Assembly (NCBI GenBank): GCA_018822105.1
Contig: JAHJLB010000014.1
Span: 124,001-188,000 of the forward strand
From: Pseudomonadota bacterium
GTDB lineage: Bacteria > Desulfobacterota > Desulfovibrionia > Desulfovibrionales > Desulfovibrionaceae
DNA: 64,000 bases
Direction: 5' to 3'
Positions 21,652 to 30,658 of the stretch are shown here, one piece after another; the first letter of the stretch is position 1, and every line of letters begins with the position of its first letter. The notes under the pieces were generated by a model. That model had not been told where the DNA came from. It saw nothing but the letters and a program-made list of their open reading frames with translations, and searched no databases. A program made the position numbers and the translations under genes.

Positions 21652-21689
21652 ACGCCCCGGCAACCGCATGGTCGCCGGGGCGTTTTTTT
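21652..21689 (+). terminator. Rho-independent terminator downstream of dapA
   Basis: ACGCCCCGG ... CCGGGGCGT then TTTTTTT. Confidence 0.9.
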
Positions 21690-21708
21690 CGTCTTTCCCT
21701 TAGGGCAA

Positions 21709-21740
21709 TAAAAAAGGCGGGCCCCCCGAAGGGGCCCGCC
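21709..21740 (-). terminator. Rho-independent terminator downstream of ppaC
   Basis: GGCGGGCCCC-ttcggg-like hairpin followed on the minus strand by TTTTTTATT. Confidence 0.85.
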
Positions 21741-21766
21741 AAAGGAATCGTTTCAAGCGGCTGGAA

Positions 21767-22690
21767 CTAGGCGAAGGCCTTTTCCATGGGCGGAACGACC
21801 TGCTTCTTGCGGCTCATGCAGCCATCGACCCACATGGAGTTCAGCGCGCCGCCGACCTTGCCGCCGAAGGCCTTCTCGACCAGGGAGGCGTCGGAGGAGA
21901 CCACGAGGATCTCGGAGCCTTCCTTCATGATGTCGGTCAGGAGCAGCATGACGGTGTGGCGGCCGTCGGCCTGGAGCTTCTTGCACTCCTCCACCAAAGC
22001 GGGCTTGATCTTGTCCAGCAGGGCCAGGTCCAGAACCTCGACCTGGCCGATGCCGACCTTCTTGCCGCCCATGTTGAAGTCCTTGTAGTCGCGGTTCATC
22101 AGGTCAACGGCGGGGATGCCGTCAACGGAACCCTTGATCTTCAGCATGTCCATGCCCAGGGCCTTGTAGTCGGCCACGCCGGCGATCTTGGCCAGGCCTT
22201 CGACGGCCTTCTTGTCGGCGTCGGTGCAGGTGGGGGACTTGAAGAGCACGGTGTCGTTCAGGATGGCGAGCATCACGGCGCCGGCGATGTTCTTCGGAAT
22301 CTCGATGCCGTAGAACTCGTACATGGCCTTGATCACGGTGCCGGTGCAGCCCACGGGCCAAACCCACATCTCCAGGGGATTGGAGGTGGTGACGTCGCCC
22401 AGCTTGTGGTGGTCGACCACGAGCACGACCTTGCCCTTGTCCAGGTTGTCCAGGGCCTGGGACAGCTCGGTGGTGTCCACCAGGGCGATGTCCTTGCCGG
22501 TGGCGTCGGTCTCGATGGCCGGGGCGGCCAGACCGAAGGTCTTGAGCACGAAATCAGTGTCCGGGGTAACGGGACCCTGGGCCACGGCAGTGGCTTCCAT
22601 GCCGCGCTTGCTCAGCAGGTCGGCAACGGCGATGGCAGCGGTGATGGTATCGCAATCGGGATTTTTGTGACCAGCAACGATAATAGCCAT
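21767..22690 (-). CDS. ppaC: Manganese-dependent inorganic pyrophosphatase (family II, DHH)
   Basis: IIVAGHKNPDCDTITAAIAVADLL; VLVVDHHKLGD; C-terminal SRKKQVVPP. Confidence 0.96.
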   Translation of the reverse strand: MAIIVAGHKNPDCDTITAAIAVADLLSKRGMEATAVAQGPVTPDTDFVLKTFGLAAPAIETDATGKDIALVDTTELSQALDNLDKGKVVLVVDHHKLGDVTTSNPLEMWVWPVGCTGTVIKAMYEFYGIEIPKNIAGAVMLAILNDTVLFKSPTCTDADKKAVEGLAKIAGVADYKALGMDMLKIKGSVDGIPAVDLMNRDYKDFNMGGKKVGIGQVEVLDLALLDKIKPALVEECKKLQADGRHTVMLLLTDIMKEGSEILVVSSDASLVEKAFGGKVGGALNSMWVDGCMSRKKQVVPPMEKAFA

Positions 22691-22781
22691 GAAAGTCCTC
22701 CTAAAAATTTTGGATTGCTAAGGATTGTCCTTTGTGTTCGGACGATTGTTCCATTTATCACAAAGATTATGCCTTGCCAAG

Positions 22782-23485
22782 TCAGAAGATGCCTGCCAGC
22801 CGGAAAAATCCGAGGGCCACCGCGCTCACCCCCACCGACAGGTACAGGCTGCGCAGCCGCAGGGAGAGCAGCCCGCCTATGCTGGCGGCGATGAGGAACT
22901 GATTCCAGGTGAGCTCCAGACCTTCCAAAAATCCGGCATACTGGTTGAGGGCAAAGCGCAGGAGCACGGCCAGTACCCCGGCACCGAGCACAAAAAACAC
23001 CCAGGAGACCACGAGCTTGCCCAGCAGCGTGCGCAGGATGAGCCTGCCCGGCACGCCGGGATCCACGGGCCTGCGCAGCCAGTGCAGCACCGAGCTGTAG
23101 GAGCGGTTCAGGCTGTCGCGCAGATTGCGGTCCAGCCGTGCGCCAAGCCAGGCCATGGGCAGGCCGCAGACAACGGCGCCAAAGACCAGGGGCGGGGAAT
23201 CCAGCCCGAAATACGTGGCCAGGGCCAGGCCGGTAAAGGCGGCCGCTGTCATGTGCGGCGGGATGAAGGTGCCGACAGGAAGGAAGTCGAGCCAGAGCAG
23301 CTCGTAGAAAATGGCTATATACAGGCAGGAGGTGAGGTTCCCGAAGAGCAGGCCCCAGAACAGGCCGATGACCAGGGGGCGCTCAAGGAGCCCGAGGCTT
23401 ACCGAAAAGCGGCAGAGCGAGAACAGGGCAAAAAAAAACCGACCGCGGCGAACCACATGGGACCGGTCAAAGGCATGTCGATCAT
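22782..23485 (-). CDS. PTS mannose/sorbose-type EIIC component; apparent frameshift at a T9 run (23430-23438 on +)
   Basis: FALFSLCRFSVSLGLLERPLVIGLFWGLLFGNLTSCLYIAIFYELLWLDFLPVGTFIPPH; N-terminus MIDMPLTGPMWFAAVGFF from an ATG overlapping the EIIB stop is in a different frame. Confidence 0.75.
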
Positions 23486-23943
23486 GTGAACCTCACAGGC
23501 ACAGGGTCATTGGGCACGCAGCGGAAATCCAGCTCCACGCCCTTTCCTTGCAGGTAGCGCAGGCAGGACTCGTCGTCCGCGCCCAGGGACACGCTGGGCG
23601 AAAGCTGGCGCTTCCCGGTTCCATAGTGCAGGTTGCCCACGTTGAGCGTCTCCAGGCGCAGGCCCTTGTCCACGGCCCGGCGCACGTCCAGGCAGCAGGA
23701 AAAGAGCAGCAGGGTGGCGTCGCGGCCAGGCCCGTTCAGGCGCGAATCCCCGGCCAGCTGGTCGATGAGCAGAAATGCGCTGTCCACGGCCCTGGGTATG
23801 GCCAGGGCCATGATCTCCTGCTGCAGCTCGTCCCTGGCCAAGTCGTCGTTGCCGACGATGATGCTGCGCGCCCCGATGTAGGGAACCCATGCCTCCACCA
23901 CCTGGCCGTGGATGAGCCTGTTGTCCACGCGTACCCAGAACAT
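23482..23943 (-). CDS. PTS mannose/fructose/sorbose-type EIIB component
   Basis: MFWVRVDNRLIHGQVVEAWVPYIGARSIIVGNDDLA. Confidence 0.93.
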   Translation of the reverse strand: MFWVRVDNRLIHGQVVEAWVPYIGARSIIVGNDDLARDELQQEIMALAIPRAVDSAFLLIDQLAGDSRLNGPGRDATLLLFSCCLDVRRAVDKGLRLETLNVGNLHYGTGKRQLSPSVSLGADDESCLRYLQGKGVELDFRCVPNDPVPVRFT

Positions 23944-23946
23944 GCC

Positions 23947-24393
23947 TCAGCTCCCGGCGGCCTTCTTGCGCAACATTTCCCCCGGCACCACGATGCCCTG
24001 CTGCCCGGCCGCCTTGGCCTGTCCCGCCAGCTCCGAAAGGCTCTGGGTACGGTTCTGCAAGACCTTGAGCAGCATGGGCAGGTTCACCCCGGCCACCACC
24101 TCAAGGTTTCCGGTCTTGAGCAGGGACAGGCTCAAGGTCGTGGGCGTTCCGCCAAACAGATCCGTCAGCACGATGACCCCCAGGCCGGTCTCCAGGCTGG
24201 CCAGCCCCGCCTTCAGGGCCACCACGACCTCGTCCACGCCGTTTGTGACCTGCACGCTCACGGCGGCAAGCCCCTGCTGCCGGCCCAGGATCATCTGCGC
24301 CGCATCCAGCAGGGCCGAGCCGAACTCCCCGTGGGTGACCACAAGGACGCCGACCTGCTGCGGAGCGGGTTGTGTTTCCGTGTTCTCCGTCAT
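23947..24393 (-). CDS. PTS mannose-type EIIA component
   Basis: VGVLVVTHGEFGSALLDAAQMILG; VIVLTDLFGGTPTTLSLSLL. Confidence 0.92.
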   Translation of the reverse strand: MTENTETQPAPQQVGVLVVTHGEFGSALLDAAQMILGRQQGLAAVSVQVTNGVDEVVVALKAGLASLETGLGVIVLTDLFGGTPTTLSLSLLKTGNLEVVAGVNLPMLLKVLQNRTQSLSELAGQAKAAGQQGIVVPGEMLRKKAAGS

Positions 24394-24447
24394 GTCCTCG
24401 CCTGCCAGGCACGGCTGACGGCCGCGCCAGGTTGTGGCACCGCCCGC

Positions 24448-25329
24448 TCAGCCGAGATCATAGTGCCGATGTTCAAGAGTCACGGAATAGCCGCTGTCGC
24501 GCAGGGTGGCAAGCAGTTGCTCGGCCATGGCCACGGACCTGTGGCGCCCACCGGTGCAGCCCACCGCGAGCGCAATGCGGTAGCGTCCCTCGGACGCATA
24601 GAGTGGGAGCAGATAAAGCAAGAAATTTAGAAGCTTGCGCTGAAAAGTCAAGCCCGGATCGGCTTTGAAGACATAGTCGGCCACGGCCTGATCCTTGCCG
24701 GACAAGGGCCGCAGTTCGGGCACGAAATAGGGATTGGGCAAAAACCGGAGGTCAAAGACCAGATCCGCCTCGGCGGGGGCTCCGTACTTGAAGCCGAAGG
24801 AGATGACGTGCACGCGCATGCCCTGGCTCTTGTGCTCGGGCGTGGCGAAGCGTTCCAGGACCATGCGCCGCAGATCATGTATGGAATACTCGCTGGTGTC
24901 GATGACCAGTTCGGCGTCCTTGCGCAGGGGCGCAAGCATGGCCCGCTCCCTGGTCAGCGCCTGCTCAAGGCCGAGGCTGGCGCTCTCCAGCGGATGCGGG
25001 CGGCGCGTGGTGGCATAGCGGCGCACCAGGGAGGAGTCCTTGGCCTCCACAAAGAGGACGCGCACATGAATGCCCATGCCCGCCAACTCCTGCACAGCGT
25101 CATTCCACTGGTCCAGGAAGTCGTGCTGGCGCAGGTCCATGCCCAGGGCCAGGCCCCGGTGCCGGGAGTCCTTGCCCAGGAACAGGGTCACCAGCTTGAC
25201 CAGCATGGCGGCGGGCAGGCCGTCCACGCAGAAGTAGCCGAGATCCTCAAAGACGTTGAGGGCAGTGCTTTTCCCGGAACCGGACAGGCCGGTCACCACC
25301 ACCACGGAGAATCCTTCGGGCACGTTCAT
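24448..25329 (-). CDS. rapZ: RNase adapter protein RapZ
   Basis: VVVVTGLSGSGKSTALNVFEDLGYFCVDGLP; ISFGFKYGAPAEADLVFDLRFLPNPY; IALAVGCTGGRHRSVAMAEQL. Confidence 0.95.
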   Translation of the reverse strand: MNVPEGFSVVVVTGLSGSGKSTALNVFEDLGYFCVDGLPAAMLVKLVTLFLGKDSRHRGLALGMDLRQHDFLDQWNDAVQELAGMGIHVRVLFVEAKDSSLVRRYATTRRPHPLESASLGLEQALTRERAMLAPLRKDAELVIDTSEYSIHDLRRMVLERFATPEHKSQGMRVHVISFGFKYGAPAEADLVFDLRFLPNPYFVPELRPLSGKDQAVADYVFKADPGLTFQRKLLNFLLYLLPLYASEGRYRIALAVGCTGGRHRSVAMAEQLLATLRDSGYSVTLEHRHYDLG

Positions 25330-25344
25330 GGCCTTGACCTCCGC

Positions 25345-25794
25345 CTAGAACGACTGGAGCAGCGCGTAGAGCGCGTCGCGGTCTTCGGCGTCAAAGAAAT
25401 CCTTGCGGAAGGACTCGTCTTTCAACAGCCGGGAGATGTGTGCCAGGATGCGCAAATGGATGCCCGTCATCTGCTCTGGAGCAAGGACGAGGAAGAATAT
25501 GGTGCAGGGTTTGAAGTCCAGGGAGTCGAACTCAACGCCCTTGCGGCTTCTGCCCACGCACAGGATGACGCGCGTGAGGGAGGCGAGCTTGCCGTGCGGG
25601 ATGGCAACGCCCTCGCCAATGCCCGTGGTGCCCAGGCCCTCGCGGTCCAGAAGGACGGCAAGGGCCTGGGCGGCGTCCACATTGGGATGACAAGCGGCCA
25701 GGGCCTCGGTCATCTCCCGCAGCACCTCGGACTTGCTCGTGGAGTAGAGGTCCGGAAGCACCAGCTCCTTGTCGATGTACTCGTCGAGACGCAT
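25345..25794 (-). CDS. ptsN: PTS EIIA-Ntr family protein
   Basis: LGTTGIGEGVAIPHGKLASLTRVILCVGRSRKGVEFDSLD. Confidence 0.92.
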   Translation of the reverse strand: MRLDEYIDKELVLPDLYSTSKSEVLREMTEALAACHPNVDAAQALAVLLDREGLGTTGIGEGVAIPHGKLASLTRVILCVGRSRKGVEFDSLDFKPCTIFFLVLAPEQMTGIHLRILAHISRLLKDESFRKDFFDAEDRDALYALLQSF

Positions 25795-25796
25795 CG

Positions 25797-26339
25797 CTAG
25801 TTTCCAGGGTCGATGAGGCCGAAGTCGCCGTTCTTGGCGCGATACAGCACGTTCACCCGCTCGGTCTCGGCGTTTCGGAAGACCAGGAATTCGTACTTGA
25901 GGGATTCCAGCTGCATTGCGGCCTCGTCAATGTTCATGGGCTTGGGCTCGAAATGATCGGAGTCCTTGATGGTCGGGGCTCCGCCGCCGGGCTCCTCGGA
26001 GAGGCTGATGACGTCCATGCGCGCGGCGCGCGGGGTGCCGGCGCGGCGGCGCTCCTTGTGGCGTTCGCGCATGCGCTTGAGCTGGCTCTCCAGCTTCTCC
26101 AGCACCAGATCGATGGTGGAGTACATGTCCTCGGACTCTTCGTAGGCCGAAATGTGCATGTTGTCGGCGGAAAGTATGACCTCGGCCTGATGGCGAAACT
26201 TCTCCACGGACAGGTTGATCTGCAAATCTGTTTCCACGGTGTCGCCGATGAACTTGCCCATCTTCTCAAAACGGGAAGCGGCATATTCCTTCAAGTGGTC
26301 AGAGGGATCGAAATTCTTGAAGGCGTAACTGATGTTCAT
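25797..26339 (-). CDS. hpf: Ribosome hibernation promoting factor, long form
   Basis: MNISYAFKNFDPSDHLKEYAASRFEKMGKFI; C-terminal ALQLESLKYEFLVFRNAETERVNVLYRAKNGDFGLIDP-type domain. Confidence 0.94.
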   Translation of the reverse strand: MNISYAFKNFDPSDHLKEYAASRFEKMGKFIGDTVETDLQINLSVEKFRHQAEVILSADNMHISAYEESEDMYSTIDLVLEKLESQLKRMRERHKERRRAGTPRAARMDVISLSEEPGGGAPTIKDSDHFEPKPMNIDEAAMQLESLKYEFLVFRNAETERVNVLYRAKNGDFGLIDPGN

Positions 26340-26374
26340 GCGAAACCTCCTGGGATGTGGCGGGCGACGCCGGT

Positions 26375-27817
26375 TTAGAAGACCTGCTTGCGCTTGGAGG
26401 AGGACTCGATGTTCATGGCGGTGCGGTATTTGGCCACAGTGCGCCGCGCGATGTTCACCTCCAGCTTCTGCTTGAGGATCTCGCCGATCTGCTCATCGCT
26501 CATGGGGTGCTTGGGATTTTCCCCGCTGATGAGCTGCTTGATGAGCGCCTTGACGGACTCCGACCCGACCTGGGTGCCGTCGTCCAGGTCCAGGGCGCTG
26601 TTGAAGAAGAACTTGAGTTCAAAGATGCCATGCGGGGTCGCCACATACTTGCTTGTGGTGATGCGGCTGACCGTAGACTCATGCATGCTGATGTCCTCGG
26701 CCACCTCCTTGAGGATCAGCGGCTTCAAGCGGCTCACGCCGTGCTCGAAAAACTCTCGCTGGAAACGCACAATGCTCTCCATGACCTTGTACAGGGTCCG
26801 CTGGCGCTGGTACAGGCTCTTCATGAGCCACTCCGCGGAGCGGATCTTGCTCTGGAAATAGTCCTTCTCGGCCGATGTCTTGGCCTTTACGTTTTCAACA
26901 TAATACGAATTCAGCTGAAGTCGAGGAAAACCATCCTCGTTCAACACGATGACGAAGTCCCCCCCGAGCATGTAGACGAACACGTCCGGGCTCACGTACT
27001 GGGGTTCGCCGCTGAAGAAGGTCGCCCCGGGCATGGGCTCCAGGGTCTGCATGAGATCAAGGTATTCCTTGAGCTCATCCATGCTGATCTTGAACTTCTT
27101 GGTCAAGGGCTTGTAGCGGTGCTGCTCCAGGTCCTCCAGGTGCTCGCGCACCAGGGACAGCAGGATGGGGTCGTCCAGGCCCAGGACCTCCATCTGCACC
27201 AGGAGGCACTCCTTCACGGTGCGGGCCGCGACCCCCACGGGGTCCAGGCGCTGGATGCGCTGGATCACGGCCTCGATGGCCTCAGGGGAGACATCCGGCA
27301 GCAGGACCTGGAGCTCCTCCACCGAGGCCTGCAAATAGCCCCGCGAGTCCAGGTTGCCGATGATCATCTCGCCGATCTCCAGCTCAGCCTCGGAGAAGCG
27401 CGACAGTCGCATCTGCCAGGAGAGGTGCCCGTCCAGGCTGGGGCGGGAGGTCAGCCGGGCCTCGAGGGAGAGGCCCTCTTCCGGCACCTCCAGCTCTCGG
27501 CCCAGGGACTGCTTGGTGACGCTGGAAAACTCGCCGAGGTAGTTCTCCCAGTCGGCATTGCGCATGAGCTCTTCGCTGGCCCGGCTCTCGACGTCGGCAT
27601 GGGCGGGCTCGTAATCGTCCAGGCTGTCCCTGGCCGGGGCCGTGTCCTCCACCTCCGCATCAAGCTCGTCAAGGAATGGATTCTCCATCAACTCCTGCTG
27701 GATGGACTCCACAAGCTCCAGCCGCGAGAGCTGCAGGAGCTTGATGGCTTGCTGCAGCTGAGGCGTCATGACCAGCTGCTGCGACAGCTTGAGTTGTTGG
27801 CGAAGCTCCAAACCCAT
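26375..27817 (-). CDS. rpoN: RNA polymerase sigma-54 factor RpoN
   Basis: MGLELRQQLKLSQQLVMTPQLQQAIKLLQLSRLEL; C-terminal RpoN box ARRTVAKYRTAMNI. Confidence 0.96.
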   Translation of the reverse strand: MGLELRQQLKLSQQLVMTPQLQQAIKLLQLSRLELVESIQQELMENPFLDELDAEVEDTAPARDSLDDYEPAHADVESRASEELMRNADWENYLGEFSSVTKQSLGRELEVPEEGLSLEARLTSRPSLDGHLSWQMRLSRFSEAELEIGEMIIGNLDSRGYLQASVEELQVLLPDVSPEAIEAVIQRIQRLDPVGVAARTVKECLLVQMEVLGLDDPILLSLVREHLEDLEQHRYKPLTKKFKISMDELKEYLDLMQTLEPMPGATFFSGEPQYVSPDVFVYMLGGDFVIVLNEDGFPRLQLNSYYVENVKAKTSAEKDYFQSKIRSAEWLMKSLYQRQRTLYKVMESIVRFQREFFEHGVSRLKPLILKEVAEDISMHESTVSRITTSKYVATPHGIFELKFFFNSALDLDDGTQVGSESVKALIKQLISGENPKHPMSDEQIGEILKQKLEVNIARRTVAKYRTAMNIESSSKRKQVF

Positions 27818-27844
27818 ATGCGAAACCGATGCCTCCGGATTCAC

Positions 27845-27914
27845 TGCGCCTGTGGCGCAAAAAAATTAGACCCGCACACGCTTCTTCGTGCATAACCATC
27901 GTGCCACAGGCGCA
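27845..27914 (-). repeat. Perfect 12-bp inverted repeat in the rpoN leader (candidate attenuator/regulatory hairpin)
   Basis: TGCGCCTGTGGC (27845-27856) and GCCACAGGCGCA (27903-27914); inner CACG-CTTCTT-CGTG hairpin; GGAGG 3' of the structure. Confidence 0.55.
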
Positions 27915-28097
27915 TCTGGTTCGCAAGAAAAACTGTTAACTCCATGGAGATACAAACTTTTTTATAACGGGCTGAGCCGCATGAAAAAAGTGTACCAACC
28001 TTCACGGCTTGTGTAAATCCACAATTCTGCGGGCTTGAAGAAGCTTGATGGCGGATCCCCATGAAATATCACGAGAATCATACGGAAATGCTTGGAG

Positions 28098-28820
28098 CTA
28101 GAGACTGAAAGACTCGCCCAGGTAGAGCTTGCGCGCCTTGCTGCTCTGCACGATCTCCGCCGGGCTGCCCTCAAGGATGACCTGCCCCTCGTACACGAGG
28201 TAGGCGCGGTCGCAGATGTTCAGGGTCTCGCGCACGTTGTGGTCGGAGATGAGGATGCCGATGCCCATCTTGGTGAGCACGGCGATGATCTCCTGGATGT
28301 CGATGACGGCGATGGGGTCGATGCCGGCAAAGGGCTCGTCCAGCAGGATGAATTTGGGGTTGAGGATGAGGGCGCGCGCAATCTCCAGCCGCCGGCGCTC
28401 GCCGCCGGAGAGGAACATGGCCGGCTGGTGCGCCAGCTTGGTGATGTTGAACATCTCCATGAGCTCCAAAGCCCTGGCCTCGCGCTCGCTGCGGCTCATG
28501 GGCATGTGCTCCAGGATCACGTCCAGGTTCTTGCGCACCGAAAGCTTCTTGAAGATGGAGCTTTCCTGCGGCAGATAGGAAAGCCCCCTGCGGGCGCGCT
28601 CGTGCAGGGGCAGCTCGGTCACGTCAACGCCGTCCAGCAGCACGTTGCCCGTGGTGGGGTTCACCACGCCCACGAGCATGTAGAAGGTCGTGGTCTTGCC
28701 CGCGCCGTTTGGGCCCAGCAGGCCCACCACCTCGCGGTCACGCAGGCGCACGTTGATGTGGCGCACCACCTCGCGCTCGCCGTAGCGCTTGGACAAATTG
28801 GTGGCGACAAGTTCAGCCAT
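28098..28820 (-). CDS. lptB: LPS export ABC transporter ATP-binding protein LptB
   Basis: GLLGPNGAGKTTTFYMLVG; FLSGGERRRLEIARALILNPKFILLDEPFAGIDPIAV. Confidence 0.96.
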   Translation of the reverse strand: MAELVATNLSKRYGEREVVRHINVRLRDREVVGLLGPNGAGKTTTFYMLVGVVNPTTGNVLLDGVDVTELPLHERARRGLSYLPQESSIFKKLSVRKNLDVILEHMPMSRSEREARALELMEMFNITKLAHQPAMFLSGGERRRLEIARALILNPKFILLDEPFAGIDPIAVIDIQEIIAVLTKMGIGILISDHNVRETLNICDRAYLVYEGQVILEGSPAEIVQSSKARKLYLGESFSL

Positions 28821-30077
28821 CTACTTCTTCTCCCCCTTGGGCGACTGGAAGATGGCCTCAACGCGGCGCTGGGTGCCGCTCAGGACCTCGCTGCGGTTCT
28901 CCCGGATGAAGAACTTGATGACATCTCCGCGCACGGTGTTCTGACCCTCGCGCAGGATGGGATTGTTGTCCATGCGGATGACCCCCTCCTGGACGAAATA
29001 GGTGAGCTGTCCGCAGGCGCCCTCGTTCTTGTTGGCCACCAGGCGCACATTGCCATCGGCCACGATGCGCTCGATCTTGTCGCCGAAATCCCCAATCCCG
29101 CCCGGCTCCTGCTTCTGCTCCTTGCCCTTCTTCTTGTCCGTGAAATAGGCCGTGATGCGCTCCGCCCAGATGGCCATGTCCGTGTGCGTCCCATGCACGT
29201 TGCCCTGGAACATGACGGAATTCTCCACCTGGTTGTAGACCATCTTGTCCGAGGTGATGCGCACGGGGTCCTGCTTGGAGAGGGTGGGCTGGTTGCCCAG
29301 AAGGGCCGGGCCTTCCTTGACCTCGCCCTTCATCTCCGAGGCGGGCAAAGACTTGGCCTCGGCCTTGGCCGGGACCTGGGCGGGCGCAACGGCCTTGAAC
29401 TCCGTGGCCTTGGCCGGGGCGGCGGCAGGAGAAACGGCTTGCGCCGCGGCCTGGCGCGCTGGCGCGGGCGCAGCAGGGGCAGGCAGGGCCTTGACCATGC
29501 CTTCGGGCACGTAGCCCACGGCGGCGGCCTCGGAACTGGTGGAATCGTTCATGCGGAACACGGCGATGAAGCCGTAGCGCGGATAACCGGTCTGCACCCG
29601 CTCGCCAGGGGCAAGCACGGCCACCACCGGAGACTTGAGGGAACGCTCCTTGAAGACTTCGGTGCGGGCCTCCACCTGGCTCAACTGACGGACCTCCGGG
29701 GTAACGGGCGCCGCCGGGGCAGCGGCGCGCGCGGGAGCGGGCGCGGCAGTCTTGGACGGAACCGCCGCAACGGGCTTCATGAGGCGCACGTCGGAAAAAC
29801 CCATGGCCTTGGCCTCGTCGCGCTCGGAGGCGTCCACCTCGAAAATCGCCCCCCAGCCGGAGGGCCGCACAAAGTCCACCTTGACCCGCTCTCCGGGCTT
29901 CAAGGCGCGCACCACCGGGGCCTGGGTGCTGCGGGTCTGGCGCACGTTGACGGGGGTCTCCACCACGCGCACCTCGCCCCAGGACTGGGCCAGGGCCGAA
30001 GCGGCGGCCAGGACGACCAGGGCCAGACCCAGCATCAGGGCGACAGTTGGCCGGAGCGCAGGTCGCTCGTGCCTCAC
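28821..30077 (-). CDS. LptA/OstA-like periplasmic protein with N-terminal SH3-like repeats
   Basis: C-terminal QDPVRITSDKMVYNQVENSVMFQGNVHGTHTDMAIWAERITAYF (OstA-N/LptA); N-terminal VNVRQTRSTQAPVVRALKPGERVKV and a second related segment TEVFKERSLKSPVVAVLAPGERVQT. Confidence 0.85.
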   Translation of the reverse strand: MRHERPALRPTVALMLGLALVVLAAASALAQSWGEVRVVETPVNVRQTRSTQAPVVRALKPGERVKVDFVRPSGWGAIFEVDASERDEAKAMGFSDVRLMKPVAAVPSKTAAPAPARAAAPAAPVTPEVRQLSQVEARTEVFKERSLKSPVVAVLAPGERVQTGYPRYGFIAVFRMNDSTSSEAAAVGYVPEGMVKALPAPAAPAPARQAAAQAVSPAAAPAKATEFKAVAPAQVPAKAEAKSLPASEMKGEVKEGPALLGNQPTLSKQDPVRITSDKMVYNQVENSVMFQGNVHGTHTDMAIWAERITAYFTDKKKGKEQKQEPGGIGDFGDKIERIVADGNVRLVANKNEGACGQLTYFVQEGVIRMDNNPILREGQNTVRGDVIKFFIRENRSEVLSGTQRRVEAIFQSPKGEKK

Positions 30078-30658
30078 TTCACTTTCTCCTTCCTCAGCGA
30101 ACCCAGGGCCGCGGGGGTCAGCTCCGCGGTGACGCCTCCGGCGGCGGTCAGCTCCCGGGTATCCAGGTTGATCTCCACCGTGGTTGCGTTCATGGAAAAG
30201 TCTGGCCTGGTGACGCCCACCCGGCCCTTGAGGTAGATCTTCTTCATGGCCCCGATGTAGTCGAACACGTCGGAGGTCAGGACAAATTCGCCGAAACGGC
30301 CCGTGATGTTGTCGCGCAGGGTCATGGTGTTGCCCTGCTGGTTCACTTCGCCCGTGTCGGACTTGACGAAGACCTCCTGGCGGTCCGCCCCGACATAGGC
30401 GGAAAGCTGGGGCCGCAGCACCTGCACGATGCGCTGGTCCACGCTGTACTGCGCGCTCTTGGCCCGCACGCGCCAGAGCACCTTGCCATCCGCGCCCTGC
30501 ACGAACTCCAGGTCCTCGGCCAGGACATCCGGCTCAGCGGTCTTGGCCACAGGCCTCTCCGCCGCGCCATTGCGCACGTCCCGCCTCTCGTTGACCACCA
30601 GACCGATGGCCAGGCCGAGAACGAAGATCAGCACCAGGTACAACAGAGGCTTGCGCAT
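30074..30658 (-). CDS. lptC: LPS export ABC transporter periplasmic protein LptC
   Basis: Single N-terminal TM; LVVNERR...VLAEDLEFVQGADGKVLWRVRAKSAQYSVDQRIVQVLRPQLSAYV; between lptA and kdsC. Confidence 0.88.
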   Translation of the reverse strand: MRKPLLYLVLIFVLGLAIGLVVNERRDVRNGAAERPVAKTAEPDVLAEDLEFVQGADGKVLWRVRAKSAQYSVDQRIVQVLRPQLSAYVGADRQEVFVKSDTGEVNQQGNTMTLRDNITGRFGEFVLTSDVFDYIGAMKKIYLKGRVGVTRPDFSMNATTVEINLDTRELTAAGGVTAELTPAALGSLRKEKVK

